Shown in pieces: positions 47,700 through 56,515 of a stretch of DNA of 64,000 nt. Position numbers and translations under genes: made by a program. The notes beneath the pieces were generated by a model, which was not told the origin of the DNA, made no database searches, and saw nothing but the letters and a program-made list of their open reading frames with translations. The DNA comes from Cycas panzhihuaensis (taxonomy: Eukaryota > Cycadophyta), in assembly GCA_023213395.1 (NCBI GenBank), contig CM041465.1:165299741-165363740 (forward strand). Reading direction: 5' to 3'. Every line of letters begins with the position of its first letter. The stretch's first letter is position 1.

Positions 47700-48412
47700 T
47701 TTTTACAAATAAGTAAGTGATCAATATACAAGATTGTAGGCCAATGTAGAAACTGACATCATTGGGTTTACATAACTTGAAACTCAAATGTAGGATACAT
47801 AATCAACCCAATAACCTCTAATTTGTATCCAACATATAGTTGAGGTTGTTGAAGGGATGCCTAGACTTCTAGTAGAATTAAGTTGGCCTTCATTTGCGAT
47901 ACCCGTAATTGTGCTTGGTGATGAAATCCAAGTTACAATAGAGCCTAGGTACTCTCAATCCTCACCTAGTTCACCAATGAGTAGCTATATACCTTCTCTA
48001 AAGAGTAGTACATGCATACCCATGGCTATGACGGATATTGGATTGGGTATATTTTAATCTTGTATTAAAGTTTATATTTTCCTAATTGGTTATCAGGATG
48101 ATTCCTGATTGAGGCACGGTGGCATTACTAACCAAACCTCACCAATATTCTAGTTTAGTCCATTCCTAACTTGAAACCCACACCTCCTTTATGGCACGAC
48201 ATTCTACCAACCAAGGTATCTCAACCTTGGCGAGTGTGTGAATAGGTACAAGATGGTGGAAAATAACGTACATGATGCATTCCTTTTAGGAAGAGTGAAA
48301 AGATTATCGAATTGCATCAAATGAATATTTAACTAAAAATAGAATGCTTGCTTGAAGTGATTTTAGAGTGATAAAATGTAATGCTAATAAGTGAGTGAGG
48401 ATACCAGATATT
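47700..48412 (-). other. Copia-B leader
   Basis: Between the inner primer site and gag. No domain recognised; contains a 66-codon plus-strand open stretch (47,857-48,057) without supporting similarity. Confidence 0.5.
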
Positions 48413-48424
48413 GCTCTAATACCA
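48413..48424 (-). other. Inner primer binding site of Copia-B
   Basis: Minus-strand TGGTATTAGAGC, one C-to-T change from the tRNA-iMet complement, following the truncated LTR end at 48,427-48,520. It is closer to the canonical site than the outer copy at 49,358-49,369. Confidence 0.82.
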
Positions 48425-48426
48425 CA

Positions 48427-48520
48427 TGAAAAGAGTAGATCTATCCTTCATCTCCATGCACTAAACACAAAGGCAAACATGGGAGCAAGAGAGACTTGAG
48501 AGAAAAAAAGTAGCTCTCAC
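48427..48520 (-). repeat. Truncated internal LTR copy of Copia-B (94 bases)
   Basis: Matches the first 94 plus-strand bases of the Copia-B LTRs (TGAAAAGAGTAGATCTATCC onward to 'gtagctctcac'), that is the 3' part of the LTR in element orientation. Similarity stops abruptly at 48,520. Confidence 0.9.
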
Positions 48521-49357
48521 TAAATCAGTAAAACCTTTCTCCCACAATGTCAAAATGGAGTACCTATTTTTGTGCTATAAACCAGACTCAAAGATTCATC
48601 TTTAAGAAGTGGAATTAGGTCTAAATGAGTTCTGGAAAGTTTTTGACACCCCCGCAAAGTTAGGAAATTATATTTTTCTAGAATTTTTACTAAAAATAAC
48701 TATTGTTTACTAAAACATCAATAACTTCCTCATACGACATCCAAATTAGGTGTTGATTTTTGTTCTAGAAAGTAGACTCAGATCCTCATCTTTGACAGTT
48801 AGAATCACATCAATTGGATCTCTGTAGAAGATTTTATAGACCTGTGAAGTTTAGCAATCAAATTATATTTTTATAGAAATTTCAACTTGCTAATATTTCA
48901 TTAACACATGATACTATATGAAAATTTCATCATTTTTTAATCACCAGGATCCTAATATGGGCAAGGTGAGAGCATACAATGATGGATATTTTAAATGTCT
49001 TAAAATTCTAAAAAAAAAAAAGGATAAAACCTCTGCTTACAATCATTCTTCTAAATGTTAGAAAATTTTCGGCAACATTTCCCCTTGTTAAATGGACAAA
49101 AAAGAGAAAAGACAAGAAGAATGAGATAGCATGAATAGCCACCAAAGGATTGGAATCCTTTAGCCTTACAACTCCTTATACTATGCTTACAAACCTACAA
49201 AATAGAAAGGAAAAATAAATAATACAAAATATGCTATCATAATAACTTGAAAATATTTCTAAATTCACTTTCACAATCTCCTTCACCACATGGATTGTGG
49301 GGAAGAAGGAAGTGATGGCTCCATTGCAAGTGTAAGTGAGGAATATAAAGGAAGCAA
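48521..49357 (-). other. Extra 5' segment of Copia-B with internal duplication
   Basis: About 840 bases between the truncated LTR and the outer primer site. It contains two diverged tandem copies of a unit of about 180 bases (near 48,555-48,720 and 48,721-48,900), sharing 'aagtagactcagatcctcat'/'accagactcaaagattcatc' and 'atatttttctagaattt'/'atatttttatagaaatt'. No protein domain seen. Its right end looks like a leader following a primer site. Confidence 0.6.
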
Positions 49358-49369
49358 GATCTAATACCA
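49358..49369 (-). other. Outer primer binding site of Copia-B
   Basis: Minus-strand TGGTATTAGATC two bases after the 5' LTR end; two differences from the tRNA-iMet complement. Confidence 0.85.
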
Positions 49370-49371
49370 CA

Positions 49372-49669
49372 TGAAAAGAGTGGATCTATCCTTCATCTCT
49401 ATGCACTAAATACAAAGGCAAATATGGGAGCAAGAGAGACTTGAGAGAAAGAAAGTAGCTCTCACAAAATGGGGAGGTAAGAATGAATCTCCTCCATTGA
49501 GATTTTACTTTTATATTAAGAGAGGGATAATTAGACTTAGGTGAAATGAAATTACACATAATGTATATGAAAGTGCATTTCACTTAAGTGATCTAATTTA
49601 AAATTCACTTAAGACCCTTTTTTGAAATAATCAACTAATATAATGACCTTGTGTCATTAACCCTTTTCA
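49372..49669 (-). repeat. Copia-B 5' LTR (298 bases)
   Basis: Pairs with 42,178-42,475, same length without gaps. A promoter-like TATA element on the minus strand lies at about 49,510-49,518. Confidence 0.95.
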
Positions 49670-49858
49670 CTATGAAGGATATTCATACCTATAGTTATGA
49701 AAGTCATGCAAAGGTGTTTGGGGAGGGTAGCTTCTTAGTGTTAACTGCTAACTAATATACTACATGAGATAGACAATTGATAGTTTTCCTATAACTAGGT
49801 AAGGTAATAGGACCTAAAGGGATACTCCGATATACTCAAAGGTAGATGGAGGCTTAAT
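49670..49858 (-). other. Gypsy-2 leader fragment, including Copia-B target duplication CTATG
   Basis: First five bases duplicate 42,173-42,177. The remainder aligns with the Gypsy-1 leader at 29,530-29,660: 'ggacctaaagggatactccg' versus 'ggacctaaagagatcctctt', and 'atactcaaaggtagatggag' versus 'atacccaaaggcatgtggag'. It ends at the Copia-C LTR. Confidence 0.75.
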
Positions 49859-50066
49859 TGTAAAAGGTAATGTTTTGCCTTAGGTTATAATATTTAATGT
49901 AAGGGTCATGTACCCCCTTTCTCTCCTTTCTCAAGATGACAAGTGGCGTTACATGGTTGAGCGGTTGGCATTTGTACCCACCTTGTACTTGTATATATAT
50001 ATACAACATATCATCAATAGTACATATTGAGAGAGTGAATTTATTCATCTTCAAAGGATTTTTACA
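49859..50066 (+). repeat. Copia-C 5' LTR (208 bases)
   Basis: Starts TGTAAAAGG and ends ATTTTTACA, giving 7-base terminal inverted repeats, immediately before the primer site. Contains 'tgtatatatatatacaacat' (possible TATA region near 49,990) and a pyrimidine-rich block. No second copy is visible in the window, so the left boundary rests on the terminal inversion only. Confidence 0.75.
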
Positions 50067-50078
50067 TGGTATCAGAGC
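50067..50078 (+). other. Copia-C primer binding site
   Basis: Exact TGGTATCAGAGC directly following the LTR. Confidence 0.95.
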
Positions 50079-50796
50079 AGGCCCTTTGGTCCTCCTGCCT
50101 GTGAAGAAGTAATCTAGGATTCATTAGAAGGAGAAGAAGACAAGAAGACAGATAGTTATTACAAGAATCTGTTATGTGAAGACAAATTTATCTAGGCAAA
50201 GTTAAAAGAAGAATCGTACAGCTTTTCTTTGTGGTTGTATGGACTTGTACGGACCTATACGAATGTAAAAAATTAAAGACATTAGAATTTGATGAAACTT
50301 ACCCAGATCAAATATCAAAGCCTCCTCTACGTTTTTCTCTTCTACGATGACATCATTCAGAGTCATTTTGACCTAGTTTCAGTCCAAAGAATAGGCGCGT
50401 GGATTTGGAGCCTTCTCTTAGTGATTTTTTCAAAAATTTTCAGTCAAAATCCCTAGTACAAGTACTTAATTCAATTCTAATCCTTAGACGAAGGTTTTTG
50501 GTGATTTTTTACATAGATTCGAAGAGTTTTTTCTACAGTTTCTTTTAAAAAAGGTAAAAACCCTTGGGCATAGATTTTCTTCTTTATCTGGCTTTTTCTC
50601 TCACATTTGAAGCTCATTCAAGAAAATAATCCCAGATCCAGATACCATTTGCGAGCTTTTTCTTTTAAGACCAATTTCGTCTTATTTGATACAACTTTAG
50701 TACTGTACAGAATTCCATACAGCAGGCTGTACAAATAATTAAATTTAGTTTTTCTATTTCCAATTACCCTTAATAATAGCCTCCTCTGCTGGTTTA
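50079..50796 (+). other. Copia-C leader
   Basis: About 720 bases without coding motif between the primer site and the gag start. Confidence 0.6.
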
Positions 50797-51657
50797 ATGA
50801 ATGAAAGTGAGAAACTTACTGAAATGAACTTTAGTATATGCAAAATCAAGATTGAAGGACTATTGAGAGCAAAATGAGCCTGGAAAATCACTACTGGGGA
50901 TGAAAAATAGCCTGTCGATGTAACAAATTTGACTAGTTAAGAGGAAAGGAATAATGTTATGGTGTCTATCCTTAAACTCTCGATTTCTGACTCATTACTA
51001 GTTTATGTAGATGGCCTAGAAAATGTAAATGAAATATGGAAAGTTATGACTTCGATGTTTAGCAAGAAAAATGAAGCCAGAATTGTGGCATTAAGAGAAG
51101 AGTTTTATAAATTAAAAATGAGAGAGGGACAAAGCGTACGATTTCTTAACCAAGTTAACTAGCATTAAAAGCGCCCTTCTTACGGTGGAGAGAAGTTAAT
51201 GCATACGTAACTAATTCATCTGGTGCTCAATAAACTTCCAAAATCCTTTGATAACATGGTGAATATGTTGACAGGAGGAGGACATACTACCACAATATCT
51301 TTTGACACTTTGACAGGACATATGTATGCACAAGAGCAGAGAAATCAAAGGTACGAAGAAGAGTCAGAAATTGAAGATGCTCTCATTTCGAAACTTCAGA
51401 TAGGAGGCAAAGGAAGAGGATAATTTAATCCTAGATTAAGAGGAAGAACACAAGCAAGTCACAAGGGATGTTGGACGGAAGGAAGAGGACGAGGAAGAAT
51501 GATCAACAATCTACCTCAAGATGCGAGAGTATGTTTTAACTACGAAAAACTAGGTCACTTATCAAGTGATTGTAGAGCTTTTGATGTTTGTTATCACTAT
51601 GGCCAAATAGGTCATTACCCCTATCAGTGCTACCAGAAACGTGCAGAATTATAAAAA
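50797..51657 (+). pseudogene. Copia-C gag
   Basis: Starts MNESEKLTEMNFSICKIKIE at 50,797 and keeps one frame to the protease. Blocks: NVNEIWKVMTSMFSKKNEAR, LREEFYKLKMREGQSVRFLN, VLNKLPKSFDNMVNML (UBN2 copia gag). Two zinc knuckles near 51,530 and 51,585 read CFNYEKLGHLSSDC and CYHYGQIGHYPYQC: in each the second Cys is Tyr, a G-to-A change. In-frame stops are TGA, TAG and TAA near 50,868, 50,908, 50,938 and 51,160-51,210. Confidence 0.92.
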
Positions 51658-52338
51658 GGAAAACAACAGGTTTTTGGAAATTATAGCAAAGAAAAGGACA
51701 TACTAGAAGAAGAGGAAATTAAGACTGCCTTTATTGCAGCCTTGGTAGCAAATGCAAGCACAACAAAAAATTGGTATATAGACTCGGGTGCCTTACATCA
51801 CATGACAGGAGTCAAAGAATGGTTTGAAATCATCAAACCCTATGAATACAACATATTTGTTGAGCTAGGAGATAATTTTTCCTTACACATAAGGGGAATA
51901 GGACAAATCACCATATGCATCGATGGAAAGATTCAACATATTGGTAATGTCTTTTTTATACCTGGAATTAAAAAGAATCTTCTGTTAGTTTCACAATTAA
52001 GTGATAAAAACTTAAGAACAATATTCGATGAACATGGATATTGTTATATTCTTGATATGAAAAGAAATGGGACAGTTATAGCTAAAGGAGAAAAATATAA
52101 TAGGTTGTATAAACTCCTTTCAACTCCTGTAATGCTTGACAAAGGCCTCACCAAAATGTTTTCTGATGTAAAAGCCTTTACTGCAGATAGCACTGATAAT
52201 AATGAAACTTGGCATTTGAAGTATGGTTATATCTCTCATGATAGATTAGAAAGATTAAAAAAATATAACATGGTGAATGGTCTGCCAGATATCTCATTTA
52301 ACCATTTTATATGTAAAAGTTGTATGATGGGAAAGTAA
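51658..52338 (+). pseudogene. Copia-C protease and integrase zinc-binding domain
   Basis: A 198-codon open stretch (51,742-52,338). Protease signature NWYIDSGALHHMTG has an intact D-S-G-A, followed by IRGIGQITI and VFFIPGIKKNLLLVSQL, the usual copia protease C-terminal half. The integrase zinc region ends the stretch: WHLKYGYISHDRL and CKSCMMGK (H..H..C..C all present). Still in the same frame as gag. Confidence 0.93.
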
Positions 52339-53234
52339 CACAGAACTCCGTTTTCAAAGAGTACATGGCTGCATAATGCAAATTGGAATTAATACACACT
52401 GACCTATGCGGTCCTTTTTTACCTATCTTGACAAATGGATCAAGGTATTTCTTGACCTTCATTGATGATTTTTCTAGAAAAGTTTGGGTGTACTTTCTAT
52501 CTAGCAAATTAGAAACATTTGGATATTTTAAAGAATTTAATGCTACAAGTGAATTGGAAAATGGTCAAAGGATCAAATATGTTTATTCCGATAGAGGTGG
52601 TGAGTTTATGTCTAATGAATTCATTCATTTATGCAAAACACATGGAATTTAAAGATAGTTCATAACTCCGTATACACCTCAATCTAATGGAGTAGCAGAA
52701 AGAATGAATAGAACAATTGTAGAAATGGCCCATTACATGCTAAATAGTAAAGATGTAGCAAAGAAATATTGGGCAGAAGCTATACATACAATTGCATATT
52801 TGATCAACAGAAGCCCTACTAAGTTCTTAGACGATATAACTCCCGAAGAAGCTTGGTCAGGATATAAACCTGATGTAATCCATTTAAAAATATTTGGCTG
52901 CAAGGCCTATGTTCATATTCCAGACAAGAAGAGAGTCAAATTAGATAATAAAAGTATTGAATGCATAATGGTTGGATATAACAACCATTCAAAAGATTAC
53001 AAGTGCATGGATCCAAAAACAGATAAGCTTTATGTCAGCAAAGATGTAATTTTTGACGAGAAAAAGGAAAATATTGATACAACAATACAGATTGATGAAG
53101 ATCATTCACATATATATCCTAACAAGTTGGAAGACAAGTTAGATATAACTTCAGAAAGAATTGAGATAGGAGAAGATTCTTCAAAAAATGAGAATCCAGA
53201 TAAGCAACTAACTAGTAGTTGCAATCTTGAATAA
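52339..53234 (+). pseudogene. Copia-C integrase core and C-terminus
   Basis: A frameshift near 52,350-52,380 separates this from the zinc domain. Core: LIHTDLCGPFLP, FIDDFSRKVWVYFLSSK, YVYSDRGGEFMSNEF, then after two stops at about 52,650 NGVAERMNRTIVEMA: D, D and E are all intact. C-terminal region: RSPTKFLDDITPEEAWSGYK, HLKIFGCKAYVHIP, ECIMVGYNNHSKDYK, VSKDVIFDE. The tail is acidic and ends at a stop at 53,232. Confidence 0.93.
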
Positions 53235-53411
53235 GACAGTAGCTCTAACTCCATAGATGAAGAAAAATCGTTACAAGAATACACCTCAAAAAAGGTACCA
53301 AGGTGATATCTTAAAACTCTTGAAGAAATAAAAGGAGATATATTTGAACATCGAACAAGATCACAGAAACCTCAGGCTTTACTTTGTTCCATTAAACCAA
53401 ACTCTTATAAA

Positions 53412-53630
53412 GAAGCCAGTAGTTCCCAAAATTAGAGAATTATAATGGATGCTGAAATTGAAGCCATACAAAAGAATAAGACATGGGACCTCATCCCAAT
53501 TCTAATAGACAAACCCATTGTAAACTGCAAATGGGTATACAAGATAAAAGAGAAGCCAAATAGAGAAGTAGAAAAATACAAGGCTAGACTGGTAGCAAAA
53601 GGCTATACTCAAACAACAGGAATCTATTTC
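53412..53630 (+). pseudogene. Copia-C reverse transcriptase, N-terminal fragment
   Basis: MDAEIEAIQKNKTWDLIPI, CKWVYKIKEK and KARLVAKGYTQTTGIYF are standard copia RT motifs in order. Normal continuation would be an (E)TFAPVA block; instead the reading turns to PASRNGYR after 53,630, which has no RT similarity. The open reading frame to 53,900 is therefore partly foreign. Confidence 0.92.
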
Positions 53631-55614
53631 CCAGCTTCTAGGAATGGATATAGAATTATCGACTCAGGTAAGTACAGGTATGCTTCTCATCTTATCATCA
53701 TTTTCTTTTTAGATGAGTGTTTGCTTGCATGTTGTGATCTTGTAGATGATTTTGTCTTCTTCTACACTTATTCAACCTATGACGACTATAGTGGGGGCAC
53801 ATTCCCAGTAAGTGTGGCACCCCAGTGGCTATTCCACTTCTCGCATTCTGCCCTACTCACTCTAAGATCCACTTGGCTTGTGCCACCTCTGCCCGTGTGA
53901 TGACTTGTCATTGTTTGGTTGACTTGCCACATCATTTGAATCATATTTTTGCTCTTCTGGACTAGTTTGTTGGCTTGTTTACCCTCGGGTAGGTGTCTCA
54001 GCCCCCCATTAGCTGTTTTTGTCATTGGCCCATAGCTTAAGCTGGCTGTCTGGGCCAGGTTTAGCCTCCGGTTGAATACCGCCATGAATTTCAGCATCAC
54101 AGTAAATTACGTGAATCGCTAATTTTTTGGGATGACTTGATTTATTTTTTAAAAACTGTCATGGCAATTTCGCATTCATTGCAAAACTGCCACGTGTCTC
54201 GTGACTTGGCTCACCACTAACTGTGCTCTAATCGCTCACTTTAGGGTTTGGGCTGGGTATTTAAGTCCTCTTTAACTCATTTTTAGGATCTTTTGGTTAA
54301 TCTTTTGTTCATTTTTTAGATTGCTCTTCAAGGAAACCGCCCTGTGCTCTGTTATTCTTTGCTGCTCAATTGCTTCTACAGGACCTACACCTCTCCTCTA
54401 GTGCCCAGCTCTCCTTTGGTATGGCTAGGACATCTTCCCAGCCCTTCACATGCCTTGGAGAGGGCCCCTTTGGAGAGATCTCAGCAGATTCTTGCTCAGG
54501 CAGCCATCAAAGCATCTTAAAAGTGTAAGTGTTTTCTCCAACTCCATTAGCAGGGTTCCAAACCTGCTACTCCATAGCTTTTGGGCTGATTTCTTAACCT
54601 TCTTTCAGCAGCCCTTGGCTGAGGTAAGAGCCTCCCCTCCTCTTCTCAGGCATTCATTGGTTTAAGCTACTTTCTTGTTCAATTGATGCCCTATTTTGCT
54701 TGTCCTCTTACTTAGGTTTTTGGAGATTGCTTTCCTTTTGTTTTGGACTATCTTACTCCTGCCATTAGTGCCTCCTTACCTATGTTTATTACTCAAGGTA
54801 GTGACAAAGAGGGGTTGCATAGGGTTTGGGTGAGAGCTGGGTGGATTCCGTACCACCTTCCACGCTCGTCAAGTGGCTCTTAGCCCCCCAAACCTTCCCT
54901 CTTGCCCCGTGCTGTCCTTGGTAATCAAACAAGGGTTTGTTAGGCCATCTTTAGCCACTGAAATCAGTGCTGTCACACGTTGTAGTGCTAGTTTGAGGGC
55001 TTGTGCTTTGATTCGAGCAACTCACGTAAGCCCCGACTACTTATCCTTAGCCCAACTCTTTTCTCGGCAACCCGGTTTGCTCTCCATAGCACCCCAGCTT
55101 GCTGTAGGTCCTTTTTGGCTTTTTCCAACTCTCTTTGCCTCTATTTCTAGCCATCTTGCATAGCCTTACCCTCGCTGCCTCGTGGCTTTTGGGGGAGATT
55201 AGGGTTATTCTTTGCGGAAGGTGGGCCACTCCGAGGCTTACCGGTCACTTTCCATTTACTTTGGTTGTTTGTCTTTCATATTTTAGTATCATTATATTGA
55301 TACTACCATACACGTATTTAAGTTTATATTTGCTTTGTATGTACATATATTGTTAGGATCTTTCCATTGTATACTAGCACCCTTTCTCCGGGAAGGGAGG
55401 GATTGTCATTTACTTGTAGGTATTTGGAAAGCGCAAAGGATCCGTTCCTCTTTCTTCCTTTACGGGTAAGTGCTCCCATTTATGCTTTACTTTCATACTT
55501 CATTTATTATTAGCAATTTATTCCTTTCTTTCCCTTGCTTGGTACTTTAGTACTTTTTCTGGGGGAGGTAAGGAAACCCCTTGTCCCAATCCATCGCGGC
55601 CCTTCACGTCCACC
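53631..55614 (+). other. Presumed 5' LTR/leader of TAT-2
   Basis: Upstream of gag, pyrimidine-rich on the plus strand, without recognised domains. A promoter-like TATTTAAG lies at 54,258-54,265, preceded by 'gtttgggctggg'. The several open stretches here (for example 54,450-54,665, 54,873-55,163 on plus and 53,786-54,100 on minus) have no recognisable motif and disagree in strand. No primer binding site could be identified. Confidence 0.5.
54258..54265 (+). promoter_or_regulatory. Possible TATA element of the TAT-2 LTR
   Basis: TATTTAAG within a T-rich stretch, followed within 100 bases by a pyrimidine-rich leader. Position in the presumed 5' LTR is plausible for the element's promoter; no second LTR is available for comparison. 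Confidence 0.35.
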
Positions 55615-56268
55615 GTGCCTTGTGGAGTAGCTTTGGGTGCCCCTTGGGAGCGTCACTGTTTCGACACGCTTACGTTCTTGGTACACACTCTCGCTCTACT
55701 TCATCACTTTTTTCCTTTTGAGTTCTTTTACATAGTAGTAACTAGCTCATTGGAAAGAGAAGGGAAATCAACCTTTGCTTTGATTCATACTTTGTTTACT
55801 TTATCATTTGCATTTCCTTTTGTCATAGGAAAAGGTCTGAGGAAACCTTCCCTCTCACCTTTTCCCTCCTTATGCTGTGTAAACTCCCCTCTCACTTCAT
55901 TACTTGTTTACTTGGTTAGTTTACTTACACATATCATAACCTCTTTTATTGGGTTATCCCTCTTATATTCTCTCGGTTCCCCACTTAGCCGGATAACCGA
56001 ACTGACCCCATCCGTAGGCCATCCACTTGCCTACCCTTTCTTGTTTCCCGTTGCTTTATGGGAACCTCCGAAGGGTTCTCTCCTTCCCCTTCTGGCCATC
56101 CAAGGGTGGGAGGATCCTTCCCTTAGGTCAACCAAGGCTAACCCTATGTCTCTTCTCCTCTTGTTCGAAGCAAAGGGACTACTCTTAGGTAGCTATATTC
56201 TATTTATAGGTCCCGAACTCGTGCTCCAGTGCACGGGGTACCCTACATGGTACTTGCCCTACTTGTAG
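55615..56268 (+). CDS. Unrecognised 217-codon ORF upstream of TAT-2 gag
   Basis: Uninterrupted from ATG at 55,615 to a stop at 56,268, one of the longest ORFs in the window. The product would be very hydrophobic, rich in Leu, Phe, Ser and Pro (TLFTLSFAFPFVIGKG, LTSLLVYLVSLLTHIITSFI), with two or three segments long enough to span a membrane. Ogre-type elements can carry an extra ORF before gag, but I recognise no similarity, and pyrimidine-rich DNA gives such proteins by chance. No homologous stretch is identifiable in TAT-1. Confidence 0.3.
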   Translation: MPCGVALGAPWERHCFDTLTFLVHTLALLHHFFPFEFFYIVVTSSLEREGKSTFALIHTLFTLSFAFPFVIGKGLRKPSLSPFPSLCCVNSPLTSLLVYLVSLLTHIITSFIGLSLLYSLGSPLSRITELTPSVGHPLAYPFLFPVALWEPPKGSLLPLLAIQGWEDPSLRSTKANPMSLLLLFEAKGLLLGSYILFIGPELVLQCTGYPTWYLPYL

Positions 56269-56515
56269 GTCTTTTCTCCATTATATTATCGACCGCTCTT
56301 ACCATTCCTACTTAGTTAGGTAGCTATCCCGTAGATGCACATCTACTAGTGACCATACTAGGGACTGCCAGTAAGGGAGCTAGTTTTCGCTCTCTTCCAT
56401 TAGTTTCGCTACCTCTTTGTGGTCCTTTTCCTACTTCGATCTCTTCGTTGGGCAGCCCCCAACGCATGTGCCTTTATCGCCCTTTCCTTTTCCTAACATT
56501 ATTAGCTAACCTTGC

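Larger units (their letters stand above)
42178..49669 (-). mobile_element. Copia-B, Ty1/copia element (7.5 kb) with a duplicated 5' end
   Basis: Minus-strand element bounded by 298-base LTRs and exact CTATG duplications (42,173-42,177 and 49,670-49,674). The LTRs have equal length and differ at about 22 of 298 positions in my hand alignment (about 7%), so it is younger than the surrounding TAT-1 and Gypsy-2. Order right to left: 5' LTR, primer site, extra 840-base segment, truncated second LTR end with its own primer site, leader, gag, protease, integrase, RT, RNase H, repeat region, polypurine tract, 3' LTR. Confidence 0.94.
49859..53630 (+). mobile_element. Copia-C, Ty1/copia element truncated in RT
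   Basis: Plus-strand element: short 208-base 5' LTR, exact tRNA-iMet primer site, leader, gag with two zinc knuckles, protease, integrase, and the first ~60 codons of RT. It stops abruptly at 53,630, where unrelated GC-richer sequence begins. The left target sequence would be TTAAT (49,854-49,858). The 3' half is not in the window; it was either deleted or displaced beyond TAT-2. It has the intact DDE triad and the fewest stops of the four copia/gypsy pols here. Confidence 0.9.

Noticed and set aside
53786-55356. Several ORFs on both strands upstream of TAT-2 gag
   Set aside because: They overlap, differ in strand, and show no domain; the interval is more simply LTR and leader.
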